From the NCBI RefSeq assembly GCF_000518705.1, contig NZ_JAEC01000007.1:124001-188000 (forward strand): 64,000 nt of DNA. The letters run 5' to 3'. This DNA is from Shewanella colwelliana ATCC 39565. GTDB lineage: Bacteria > Pseudomonadota > Gammaproteobacteria > Enterobacterales > Shewanellaceae. Shown one piece after another: positions 17,176-25,985 of the stretch; the stretch's first letter is position 1; each line of letters opens with the position of its first letter. The translations under genes were made by a program, and so were the position numbers. The notes beneath the pieces were generated by a model. That model worked only from the letters and a program-made list of their open reading frames with translations, did not search any database and was not told the origin of the DNA.

Positions 17176-17515
17176 GTTGTGTCCCTTATTTTAAATTCAT
17201 AAAAAATTATCGCGAAATTGCGATGTGCTGAGTAGCTGAATTATTAAAGTATTACGATGAAGCTAAGGGAAACATGAAGACAAAAATGGTGCAGATTTGA
17301 CGCCGAGTTTTACTTTTACTTGATTCTTTTCATTAATAACTCTGAACAACAGAGCGACGTCACAATAGCACACTTATTCATAAAGTAACTAACTATTTTT
17401 ACTTTTGTCGGCTTTTAATTACCGAATTTGGCTGAGTAGCCAACGCCTATCTCTCTGTATCAGTATCTATCTATAATGCTCTCAGCGACTTGATGGGACG
17501 CCGAGAGCATAGTGT

Positions 17516-18658
17516 TTACAGCTGGGATATTTGCTTGAAAGCGGGACTATTGAAGAATGCCGCCACTTTTTGCTGATCACTCTCTGCAAAGTCCTGTTGG
17601 TTGAGTTTGACATCAAACTGCAGGTTAAAGGCTTGAAAGATATCACTGGCTTGTTGATGCAAGCCAAGATCGATCAAGTTGTTGAGATAGATAGCATAGG
17701 CCATCGCATCGTGAGGTTGTGACTGAATATAACGCATAAATTCCTGTTGAGCGTATTCAACCTCATTTTGTTGTAAGGCATATAACACACCGACCATGGC
17801 ATAGTTGGTTTGCAAATTATTCAGGTTGGCCATGGCGAGCTCTCGTGTGTATTGATATTGAGACATCTCATTTTTGTACATGTAACTATATCCCCAGAAA
17901 GCGCTGTTTTTTGGGGTTAACATTGGTGCGAATTGATACATGGTGTCAATAATCGCTGTCGACGGCTCATCAATAGTGACGAAGCTTGACCAGATAAAGT
18001 CTGTCAGTAAGGTCGGTTCGGTTTTTATTGAGTCGGGAAGTTTGTCGAAAATAGCCGCGACTTGCTGCTCGTCCATCGCTTGCCCTGCTCGGGCTGATTG
18101 AATCACTTTGATGAAACCTGAATTGGCGATAGCATCAGCATTGTGAAGATAGGCAAAGTAGGCATCTAAACCAGAGGTGAGGTGATGAACTAGTTGCCAA
18201 TCGACTATCCTGAGTTGTTGATGGCCGGCAACCTCACTGTATTGGTAATTAAGCAAGATGGCGGCTGGCATATCTGAGATGTAGGTGCTTAATACTAAGT
18301 TATCACCTTGGACGCCGTCAAAACGCCAGTATTGAGCTTGTTTAACTTGGTTTTTGAATTTTGTTCTGACGAAACGATAAAAAGATTCCTCCTCGGCGTC
18401 AGTTAAATCAGGGTAGGTATTATGAGCGTAGGTGAGTAATGTGGCTCTATTCCACCAATCAAAGGCGGCACTGGTGCTGTCTTTCTCTAGGCTTTCGGCG
18501 ATCAACTGACCCTGTTGGTGGATAAATGCCAGCGATGATAGTTGACCTGTATGCTCACTTTTATTGAGTGGTATCGCCTGTTTCTTGGCCGTTGACTGAC
18601 AGCCACTAAGCAGAGCGAAAAGGATGATAAGCATAGCCGTTAAGGTGTGGTTCTTCAT
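17516..18658 (-). CDS. Lipoprotein with TPR-like C-terminus
   Basis: 380 residues. The signal MKNHTLTAMLIILFALLSGCQ has lipobox LSGC with Cys at 20. The C-terminal third looks like helical repeats (YAMVGVLYALQQNEVEYAQQEFMRYIQSQPHDAMA). No catalytic motif is visible. Its ATG overlaps the stop of the transglutaminase-like gene upstream (TAATG), which indicates translational coupling and a joint role in the envelope. I do not recognise a named family. Confidence 0.8.
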   Translation of the reverse strand: MKNHTLTAMLIILFALLSGCQSTAKKQAIPLNKSEHTGQLSSLAFIHQQGQLIAESLEKDSTSAAFDWWNRATLLTYAHNTYPDLTDAEEESFYRFVRTKFKNQVKQAQYWRFDGVQGDNLVLSTYISDMPAAILLNYQYSEVAGHQQLRIVDWQLVHHLTSGLDAYFAYLHNADAIANSGFIKVIQSARAGQAMDEQQVAAIFDKLPDSIKTEPTLLTDFIWSSFVTIDEPSTAIIDTMYQFAPMLTPKNSAFWGYSYMYKNEMSQYQYTRELAMANLNNLQTNYAMVGVLYALQQNEVEYAQQEFMRYIQSQPHDAMAYAIYLNNLIDLGLHQQASDIFQAFNLQFDVKLNQQDFAESDQQKVAAFFNSPAFKQISQL

Positions 18659-20676
18659 TAGCGAGCTCCCTCTGCACTGACCTTCTTGTTGAGGAAGTCA
18701 ATACCGTGATTGATCACCTTACTAAAGTCTCCAGTTATGCCTCCACTGTAATATAGGTTGTCATCTATCTCTCTTAGCGCATTGATATAATCGCGACTCT
18801 CTTCGGTAGTGACGGTTTTCTGATTGATGACCAACTGATGACGACGCACAAATTGCCCATTAATATAGGCTTCTGCCGCATTGTAACTGATGCCTTTGGC
18901 TTTAATGTGAGTATCAATATCGCGTACTTGGTAGTTAATGTTTTCTGGTAAGGTGACCTTTAACGTTTGTTCTATGGCGACCTGACTCGGCAATGCCAGT
19001 GGCTGAGTACGGTTAATCACTTTAGGCAGCTCAACGTAGTTTTTGATGTAGCTTGCAAATAACGAGAAATCTAAACTCTGGTTATTTCCCTGCCAAAAAT
19101 CGCCAATTTGGTAATGCTCAGTCATTAATAATTCATTCTCGCCAGCGGTGGTGTCGACTAATAAAACGGGCGCTGCAAGAGAGATATCACGGTAAAATTT
19201 CGCGTAGTAATTGAGGTAATGTTGCTCTATCTCACTTAAGGATACGCTTGATAACTGATATCTCATGTAATCGGCTTCACGCCCGTGATACTTAGTGGTG
19301 ATATACAGATCGACGGGCGCCATGTAATTGGAAGAGATGTAGTGCTGTTCGATTGAGACTTTGTCGACGTTCGCTGTGGCTTGCGGCATTGGTGTCAGCT
19401 CATTGATGTTATCGCTAAGCACTAACGCATAGCCAAAGTCGGGCTGTGATATCGATGCCAGTCCTATCGCTTGGTGATTGTTGGTCGCATCGATAAAATA
19501 GTGCCTACCTTCAAATGTCAGCTGATTGATAACATGGTCAAACAAAATTGGAGAAGGGGTGCGTTCATTCAGTGTCGCGCCAAACTGGCTATTAACCAAG
19601 GCGGGTGAGCTGGGAACATCTATCGAATTTAGCAATGCAATCAGTAAACTTGCCTTATCTTTACAGTCACCATATCGACGTTCAAAAACGGTATTAGGGC
19701 TGTGAGGAATATGACTGTTTTGACCTATCTCTATGCCGAAATAGCGCACATCTTGCTGTACGAAACGAATAAACTCAGTTATCTGATCAGCTTTATGTTG
19801 ATGGCTCTGCTTGACCTCTTTGATATACGCTGTGAGTGCGTTTGAATGAGACTCTTTGAATTGATAGTGAGGCTTTGCCCACGCACTGACATCTGTCCAA
19901 TTAGTTGTACTACTCACAAAAATGACAGGGGCCCAAAGGTATCCAGCAGGGACGCCCTCTTCATAACGATATTTAGGTACATCGGTTAATTGCCACTCAT
20001 AGGTCTTACCAAAAGGCGAGCTGCTCACCTTGGGCTGACGCTTTTGGTTGTCTTGAATATTAAGCGGTTTGTTACTGGCATTGACGAGTTTTAGGTGTAA
20101 TTTATCGACGCTAACTTCCCAACCCATTGGGTAGTTACTACCAAACTCTTTGCCGTACACAGGGTTGCGCCCTTCTACCGTGTATTGATAGCGAATGGTG
20201 TCACCTACGCGCACATCTTTTAATACAATTACAGCCGTCGCTAGACCATTAAATAGATCATTACTTAACTCTTGCTCTTGGTTGATAACATTGATTCTGG
20301 CGCTATCTAATCTGTCATGCCAAGCCGATTTTCGTTCAACTTCCACTTTATGCAAGGTGAGTTTTTCAAATTCAGGGTTGAAGGTCAGCTCAATTTTAGA
20401 CAGCTCCTTCACCCCCTCTTGGTTTAATGCGGTCGCGGCAAAATCTTGATAGTACTCATTGTCAAGTTCAGTAAACCTTTCTTGACGACCAATAAGACGG
20501 TAATGAACAGGACTTTTCTCTCTATTGATACGCTGGGGGGCTAACGCCTGAGGGATCACCCATTCATTGGCTGGCGCCAATGTGATTTGATAATCACCTG
20601 AGGTAATGACTTGTGCATTGACCTGGTGAGCGAGCAGCGCTGCGCAAAGCATGATGAGTAGTTTTATAGATTTCAC
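18658..20676 (-). CDS. Exported DUF3857/transglutaminase-like protein
   Basis: 672 residues from GTG 20676, chosen because AAGGAG lies 9 bases upstream and a clean signal peptide follows (VKSIKLLIMLCAALLAHQVNAQ); the open frame continues to 20715. An N-terminal DUF3857 domain (about residues 40-220) precedes a transglutaminase-like core with Cys in RYGDCKDKAS, His in FDHVIN and Asp in YFIDATNN, so the triad is intact. The C-terminal third is beta-rich. Family members act in the periplasm, possibly as peptidases or crosslinkers; substrate unknown. Overlaps the downstream lipoprotein gene by one base. Confidence 0.88.
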   Translation of the reverse strand: MKSIKLLIMLCAALLAHQVNAQVITSGDYQITLAPANEWVIPQALAPQRINREKSPVHYRLIGRQERFTELDNEYYQDFAATALNQEGVKELSKIELTFNPEFEKLTLHKVEVERKSAWHDRLDSARINVINQEQELSNDLFNGLATAVIVLKDVRVGDTIRYQYTVEGRNPVYGKEFGSNYPMGWEVSVDKLHLKLVNASNKPLNIQDNQKRQPKVSSSPFGKTYEWQLTDVPKYRYEEGVPAGYLWAPVIFVSSTTNWTDVSAWAKPHYQFKESHSNALTAYIKEVKQSHQHKADQITEFIRFVQQDVRYFGIEIGQNSHIPHSPNTVFERRYGDCKDKASLLIALLNSIDVPSSPALVNSQFGATLNERTPSPILFDHVINQLTFEGRHYFIDATNNHQAIGLASISQPDFGYALVLSDNINELTPMPQATANVDKVSIEQHYISSNYMAPVDLYITTKYHGREADYMRYQLSSVSLSEIEQHYLNYYAKFYRDISLAAPVLLVDTTAGENELLMTEHYQIGDFWQGNNQSLDFSLFASYIKNYVELPKVINRTQPLALPSQVAIEQTLKVTLPENINYQVRDIDTHIKAKGISYNAAEAYINGQFVRRHQLVINQKTVTTEESRDYINALREIDDNLYYSGGITGDFSKVINHGIDFLNKKVSAEGAR

Positions 20677-20790
20677 GTGATAATACTCCTTCCATAGATA
20701 ATGGCAGGGTATCACATCTTAATAACAATTAAATAGGATACGACATGAAACCCTGTTATTTATGAAGTGCTTAAGAAAAGATTGCTCACG

Positions 20791-20829
20791 AAAAAGGCTC
20801 GTTGTTCTAGTATGAACAACGAGCCTTTT
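20791..20829. terminator. Strong bidirectional terminator
   Basis: Sixteen-base arms (AAAAGGCTCGTTGTTC / GAACAACGAGCCTTTT) around a 6-base loop. It is not directly behind any gene: another terminator (20965-20996) already follows adhB on the same strand, so it may end a short separate transcript from 20833-20964. Confidence 0.8.
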
Positions 20830-20832
20830 AGC

Positions 20833-20964
20833 TAGCTGAATCTTTGCAGGGAAAAAGCGAGCTGACACTATTTTATAACAGATGTAACCATGCGTACCAG
20901 TCGATAAGTGTGACGAGCAAAGAATATTTAGATATTAGTGCTGTCATTATTACTCACTTGGAAT
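20833..20964 (-). ncRNA. Possible small RNA between two terminators
   Basis: A 130-base stretch on the minus strand with no open reading frame of note, bounded upstream by the adhB terminator and downstream by the 16-bp-arm terminator. It carries a UCCCUGCA element (complement of 20845-20852) 16 bases before the terminator stem. A TATAAA box is present but no clear -35. This is a weak call. Confidence 0.25.
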
Positions 20965-20996
20965 AAAAAAGGCCTATTAGCTAACTAATAGGCCTT
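20965..20996 (-). terminator. Terminator of the alcohol dehydrogenase gene
   Basis: On the minus strand: AAGGCCTATTAG, short loop, CTAATAGGCC and six T residues, about 75 bases after the adhB stop. Confidence 0.85.
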
Positions 20997-21070
20997 CATC
21001 AGAGCAAACTCTTCTGCAGGGAGAATTTCTCAGAGTGACTCGAAGCGGTACTTCAAGTCACTGGTCACTT

Positions 21071-22219
21071 TTATAAAGCGTTGGTAAAGATCTGACAGAT
21101 CTCTTCATGCGTCGCTTGCTTAGGGTTGGTAAAACCACAAGCATCTTTAAGAGCGTTATCTGCTAGCGTCGGAATATCTTCAGCTTTAACACCCAATTTA
21201 GTTAAGTTCTCAGGGATCTTAACAGCAACAGAGAGTGACTTAATGGCATCAATTGCTGCCTGAGCACCTTGCTCGTCGCTCATAGCTGATACATCAACAC
21301 CCATTGCTCTGGCAACATCTTTTAGACGTGGTGCAGCAACTTGTGCGTTGTAAGATTGAACATGTGGTAATAGCAGTGCGTTACACACACCATGTGGTAG
21401 GTCGTAGAATCCACCTAGCTGGTGAGCCATGGCATGTACATAACCTAGGCTAGCGTTGTTAAATGCCATACCTGCAAGGAACTGTGCATAGGCCATCTGA
21501 TCACGAGCATCAATATTTTGACCATTATCAACGGCTTCAACTAAGTTGCCCTTAATCAATTCGATCGCTTTAATCGCACACGCGTCAGTAATTGGGTTAG
21601 CAGCGATTGATACATAAGCTTCAACAGCATGAGTTAATGCGTCCATACCTGTTGCTGCGGTAAGGCCTGCAGGCTTTAATAGCATCAATTCAGGATCATT
21701 AACCGATAAAATAGGGGTTGTGTGTTTATCAACGATAGCCATTTTGATGTGACGCGCTTCATCTGTAATGATGCAGAAGCGGGTCATTTCACTGGCTGTA
21801 CCTGCGGTAGTATTGATAGCAACTAAAGGTAGTTGTGGTTTAGCTGACATATCTAAACCTTCGTAATCTTTGATGCTTCCACCGTTGGTTGCGACCAAGG
21901 CGATACCTTTAGCGCAATCATGTGGAGAACCACCACCGAGTGAAACGACAAAATCACAGTCATTGGCTTTGAGTAGTTCAAGCCCTGCTTCAACATTGCC
22001 TACCGTTGGGTTGGGCTGTACGCCGTCGAATACGGTAGAGGTGATGCCAGCAGCGCCAAGCTTCTCTACTACTTGGCCTACTAAGCCAATTTCAACTAAA
22101 GGCTTGTCGGTAACAATCAGCGCGCGCTGAAAGCCAAGCGTTTTAATATCGCCGATGGCGTCATCAACAGCATTTTGTCCTAATACGTTGACAGATGGAA
22201 TAAAAAATTTAGCAGCCAT
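21071..22219 (-). CDS. adhB: Iron-dependent alcohol dehydrogenase (AdhB/YiaY type)
   Basis: 382 residues, full length. It belongs to group III alcohol dehydrogenases: NAD-binding [17 protein letters not shown], then [13 protein letters not shown], and the metal site [19 protein letters not shown] and [11 protein letters not shown] with the Asp and three His ligands. It converts ethanol and acetaldehyde, or similar short alcohols, with NAD. It resembles Zymomonas AdhB closely by eye. A CRP-like site lies about 80 bases upstream; the gene has its own terminator. Confidence 0.93.
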   Translation of the reverse strand: MAAKFFIPSVNVLGQNAVDDAIGDIKTLGFQRALIVTDKPLVEIGLVGQVVEKLGAAGITSTVFDGVQPNPTVGNVEAGLELLKANDCDFVVSLGGGSPHDCAKGIALVATNGGSIKDYEGLDMSAKPQLPLVAINTTAGTASEMTRFCIITDEARHIKMAIVDKHTTPILSVNDPELMLLKPAGLTAATGMDALTHAVEAYVSIAANPITDACAIKAIELIKGNLVEAVDNGQNIDARDQMAYAQFLAGMAFNNASLGYVHAMAHQLGGFYDLPHGVCNALLLPHVQSYNAQVAAPRLKDVARAMGVDVSAMSDEQGAQAAIDAIKSLSVAVKIPENLTKLGVKAEDIPTLADNALKDACGFTNPKQATHEEICQIFTNAL

Positions 22220-22298
22220 AAAATCACCTTTATGCTCAAATGTTAAAAGTTGTTATCTTTTCTGGTAACTAAAGTACCAACCTCGTAAGCCTAAAGGT

Positions 22299-22314
22299 GT
22301 GATCCAATTCAAAT
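22299..22314. promoter_or_regulatory. Possible CRP site upstream of adhB
   Basis: TGTGATCCAATTCAAA matches TGTGA-N6-TCACA except in one position of the right half. It sits about 80-95 bases before the adhB start. A single visual match; weak evidence. Confidence 0.3.
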
Positions 22315-22472
22315 AACAGTGGCTACTAGCGGAAGGAATGATGAAAAGTTAGATCTGTACGACTAAAAATGTAAATTTATGACAACAGTAGTGAAACTGA
22401 CTAAAAAATTTTGTTAGATAGGAGAAGATACCTTTTCAACCTTGTGTTTAATACCGTATATCGCTGCTTTAG

Positions 22473-24353
22473 TTAAACGGTAAACTTATTCAATAGTCCC
22501 TGTTGCTGGGTGACTTCATCGATAAGCTGGCTATTTGCTTGCAGCTGGTTAGTAGAAAATTCACCGACCGTTGTACTGATATCATTAATATGGTTGGTAT
22601 TGAGGTTTATCTCTTCTGCAACAACGCTTTGCTGCTCAATAGCTGCCGCGATTTGGATATTTCTGTCCATGATCTCTTTGACGGATTCTGAAATGACTTT
22701 GAGTGCACTGTTTGCCGTTGCCGCATGATTCACACAAACCGTCGCTTTCTCCTTGCTCTCTTGCATCGCTTGTTGCACCGATGCCGACGCCGATTGTATC
22801 TGTTCGATGGTGCTTTTTATTTCGGTGGTTGATTCTTGAGTGCGCAAGGCTAATGTTCTCACTTCATCAGCAACGACTGCAAAACCTCGTCCCTGCTCAC
22901 CAGCGCGGGCGGCTTCAATCGCGGCGTTAAGGGCGGGTAAGTTGGTTTGCTCAGCAATACCATTGATTACCGAAAGGACTTGTTCAATATTGGTGCTGTA
23001 TTGAGCCAGTTTATCACTGACAGTTTGCGAGTCTGTGATGGTATCTGATAACTGATTGATATAATTTGAGGTTTCGGTGAAGGTTACACGGCTTTGCTCT
23101 GTTTCATCGTTAACGGAGGTAATTGAACTGGCGGCTTCTTGCGCACTACTGGCGATATCTGCAGAGGTTGCTGTCATCTCATTCATCGCGGTGGCTAACC
23201 CTTCAATGAGTGATTTCTGCTGATTTAGCTGCTCACCTGATTGAATCGCCAACTGCGTTGACGCATTGCTATTGTCGACCACCCCACTGGCTTTATTTTT
23301 TATCTCAATAATTAAGGTTTGCATCGAATCGAGAAACTGATTGAAATTTTTAGCCACAGCTCCGCATTCATCTTCACTCTTGATGGCTAACCTTTGGGTT
23401 AAGTCGCCGCCACCCATGGCAATATTGGCGATGGCGGCATCTAGATGGTTAAGAGGGGTGAGTAGGTGTTTTGCCAATTTTCGTAATAGAAAAATACAGA
23501 TAATAATACTGATAATTGAAAATAGAGCCGTACGCTGAGTCAGATCCGTTAGCGACTGATAAACCTTGTCTTTCTCTAATAACACACCGAGATACCAGTT
23601 CATGCCCTGTGCCGCTGGCAGCGGATAAAAGTAGAGTAGCTTGTCTAGATTATCGTGTTCTATCTCTAGGATCTGTTTGCTGTTCGTGGGTGCTTGCTGG
23701 TAAATATTGTTGCTGTTCTTACCGTTAAGATCCGCCGTTGGATGGGTAATGATATTACCTTGTTCATCAACGATGAAGGCGATACCCGTCCCGTCGAAGT
23801 TTATGGTGTTCACGGTTTCAGCAATGGTATTGAGACTAAGGTCGCCACCTATCACCCCCTGAAATTGCCCTTGATATTCGATGTTGCTGACTATTGATAG
23901 CAGCAGTTCCTGTGTGGCCGCATCTTGATAGGGGGCGGTAAAGACGGTTTCAGATTGGTTCTTGGCTAGTTTGTACCAAGGCTTATCTCTAAAATCGACA
24001 TTTGGCGGGTTTTGTCTGTTGGGGTTATTCGAGCGCAGGCCCGTCTCAGTGTTTAAAGTGCCAAATATCAACAGAAAGTCATTTTTGACGGCAGCAAACT
24101 CTAAGCCCTTTTGAAAGTTATCTGCAGAAAAATCACTTTCAATCACACTTTTTAGCAGGTTAATTTGCGCACTTTTTCCTTGTAACCAATTCCCAATCCC
24201 TGTGGACATTAAAGTGGCATTATCTTCGATGTATGCGCGGGTCTTATCTTCAACTGTGGTGTTGATGGCAAGGTGAGTGGATAGCGCCAGTAAAGAAAGT
24301 ACGATTAAAATGACAATGCCAGATGCAACTGAAAACTTGGTTCTGATCTTCAT
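22473..24353 (-). CDS. Methyl-accepting chemotaxis protein with Cache sensor
   Basis: 626 residues from ATG 24353. One membrane segment (about 10-30), a periplasmic double-Cache-like domain with the typical [25 protein letters not shown] and GVIGGDLSL, a second membrane segment near 280, HAMP ([15 protein letters not shown]) and a long cytoplasmic signalling coiled coil. The hairpin tip is almost canonical ([32 protein letters not shown]), but residue 473 is Pro where Leu is nearly universal. The ligand is not predictable; dCache domains often bind amino or organic acids. It carries no C-terminal CheB/CheR pentapeptide. Confidence 0.93.
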   Translation of the reverse strand: MKIRTKFSVASGIVILIVLSLLALSTHLAINTTVEDKTRAYIEDNATLMSTGIGNWLQGKSAQINLLKSVIESDFSADNFQKGLEFAAVKNDFLLIFGTLNTETGLRSNNPNRQNPPNVDFRDKPWYKLAKNQSETVFTAPYQDAATQELLLSIVSNIEYQGQFQGVIGGDLSLNTIAETVNTINFDGTGIAFIVDEQGNIITHPTADLNGKNSNNIYQQAPTNSKQILEIEHDNLDKLLYFYPLPAAQGMNWYLGVLLEKDKVYQSLTDLTQRTALFSIISIIICIFLLRKLAKHLLTPLNHLDAAIANIAMGGGDLTQRLAIKSEDECGAVAKNFNQFLDSMQTLIIEIKNKASGVVDNSNASTQLAIQSGEQLNQQKSLIEGLATAMNEMTATSADIASSAQEAASSITSVNDETEQSRVTFTETSNYINQLSDTITDSQTVSDKLAQYSTNIEQVLSVINGIAEQTNLPALNAAIEAARAGEQGRGFAVVADEVRTLALRTQESTTEIKSTIEQIQSASASVQQAMQESKEKATVCVNHAATANSALKVISESVKEIMDRNIQIAAAIEQQSVVAEEINLNTNHINDISTTVGEFSTNQLQANSQLIDEVTQQQGLLNKFTV

Positions 24354-24479
24354 AATTTCTCGTCCACGGCTGCCAAGGGGTGATGAGTTGATGGTAATTG
24401 GGTTGTGTTGTATCAACGACTGCTAGTTCAAAAGTATAGTCTATACTTTGCTCACTGCTAGCAATCTTGGTGAATCATT

Positions 24480-25697
24480 ATGCGCAAACTATTGTCTCTG
24501 GGAGTTTGTTTTTGTTGGTGTTGTTGTGTCAGTTTAGGAGCGATAGCCGCCGAGCCTGATGCAACGATTGAGTTACTTAAACAGCAGATTGAACAACTCC
24601 AAAAGCAAGTCGTTGCACTTGAAAAGGCACAGCAAACATTCAATGAACGGGAGGAGCAACGTCGTCTGACAGAGCAAGATAAGGCGGCCGACATGGTCAC
24701 CACTGCGGCAGTGATTAGTGAGACGACCTCTACGAGTCCAACTGCAAACAAGCCAAGTGAAAAAGTGAGCAAGGCACCACAGAATAATGTGAGGGTCTAC
24801 GCGACGATGAGACCCACTTACGGTTACTTTGATGAAAAGGGTGAAAGTTTCTGGGACGTCCGTGATGCGCTATCCCATGCGGGGATTAAGGCGAGCAACG
24901 AATTTATGCCAGGATGGACTGCGGTATTGCATGGTGAGTGGGGGATCGACATCTCAAATAATGGTGACTTTGGTAAAGCCAGAAGGGCTTATGTTGCCGT
25001 AGAAAGCCCCGTTGGTCGGGTTGGTATAGGTAAGCAGAGGCCACCTCAGTATCTGTTAATCGCTGAATATGTTGATATTTTCAATCATGCCAACAGTCCC
25101 TTCTCTTATGATGCAGAAGGGATATTTTTCGTTGACAATATGGTGACTTATCGCTTACAAACAGGAGGCTTCAATTGGCTCGCCGCGGGTCAGTTTGATG
25201 GTGATGGTGGCAGTGATCGCGCCGATTTAGTTAACCTAGGGGTGAGCTACGACATTAATGGTTTTCATAGTGCCATTACCTATTTGCAACAAGATAGTAT
25301 CACAGCAAATCAAGTCGATGGCGACGACGAAGTTTGGGCAGCTGTGTTGGCCAATGATTTCGGTAATGGTTTATATTTGGCGGCGGCCTACCAAGATAAG
25401 CGCTACAATCGCGACCTTGTACCCGAGCAGCGAACTGGCCATACACTAGATATTTCAGGTGCCTATAGGCTCAGCGAACAGTTTAGGCTCAAGCTTGGCT
25501 ATTTCGATTTTGACGATGGTCATCGCGCGTTTTTGAGTCAGGGTTACGATGGTTACAACACGACCTTGGAGTGGTTACCTGACGATAACCTCCGCTTTCA
25601 TATCGAATACTTGACTCGTAATTATGACTACCTCGATGACTTCGACTCTTGGTCTGTCGGTTTTCGCTGTGATTTTGCAAAAGATTGGCAATTCTAA
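24480..25697 (+). CDS. Outer-membrane porin with N-terminal coiled coil
   Basis: 405 residues. The signal peptide runs to about residue 24 (SLGAIAAEP), then a coiled coil (ATIELLKQQIEQLQKQVVALEKAQ) and a low-complexity linker to about 100, then a beta-barrel with alternating aromatic strands (VRVYATMRPTYGYFD, YVAVESPVGRVGIGKQRPPQ). The last residues KDWQF end in Phe, the outer-membrane assembly signal. It looks like trimeric porins of the OprP/DcaP or gram-negative porin type; the solute is unknown. It lies just upstream of the glycogen operon but has its own unit. Confidence 0.85.
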   Translation: MRKLLSLGVCFCWCCCVSLGAIAAEPDATIELLKQQIEQLQKQVVALEKAQQTFNEREEQRRLTEQDKAADMVTTAAVISETTSTSPTANKPSEKVSKAPQNNVRVYATMRPTYGYFDEKGESFWDVRDALSHAGIKASNEFMPGWTAVLHGEWGIDISNNGDFGKARRAYVAVESPVGRVGIGKQRPPQYLLIAEYVDIFNHANSPFSYDAEGIFFVDNMVTYRLQTGGFNWLAAGQFDGDGGSDRADLVNLGVSYDINGFHSAITYLQQDSITANQVDGDDEVWAAVLANDFGNGLYLAAAYQDKRYNRDLVPEQRTGHTLDISGAYRLSEQFRLKLGYFDFDDGHRAFLSQGYDGYNTTLEWLPDDNLRFHIEYLTRNYDYLDDFDSWSVGFRCDFAKDWQF

Positions 25698-25772
25698 CCA
25701 AGGTGTCACTGTGCTTTCTTGATGGCCTTACTGGCGTCGCCTTGGCAACTGATCCTGCCTCCATCTGGTTCA

Positions 25773-25793
25773 GGTGCACAATTATTGTGCACC
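25773..25793. promoter_or_regulatory. 21-bp dyad upstream of the glycogen operon, NtrC-like
   Basis: Perfect inverted repeat with 10-bp arms GGTGCACAAT around a central T. Its core, TGCAC-N7-GTGCA at 25775-25791, has the half-sites and spacing of NtrC operators. It lies about 145 bases upstream of a sigma-54 promoter match, a normal enhancer distance. No T tract follows, so a terminator role for the porin gene is less likely. Confidence 0.5.
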
Positions 25794-25931
25794 ATCTTAA
25801 CCCTACAAAGGTTTAACTCACCACTGGCTTCCAATCACCTTCTCTCTCTAAAATATATAAGTTACTAATTTTAAATCATATATATTTGTCATCTGTTTGA
25901 CACATCTCTGTCTTCAAGCTGTTATTTTTCC

Positions 25932-25948
25932 TTGGCATGCTAAATGCT
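25932..25948 (+). promoter_or_regulatory. Sigma-54 promoter of the malQ-glg operon
   Basis: TTGGCATGCTAAATGCT has the required GG (25934-25935), 10 bases, GC (25946-25947) and agrees with YTGGCACG-N4-TTGCW at most positions. Transcription would start near 25959, about 27 bases before the malQ ATG at 25986. Confidence 0.55.
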
Positions 25949-25985
25949 CCACATAGCATAACTGCTGTAGGCAAGGATAATGGTG

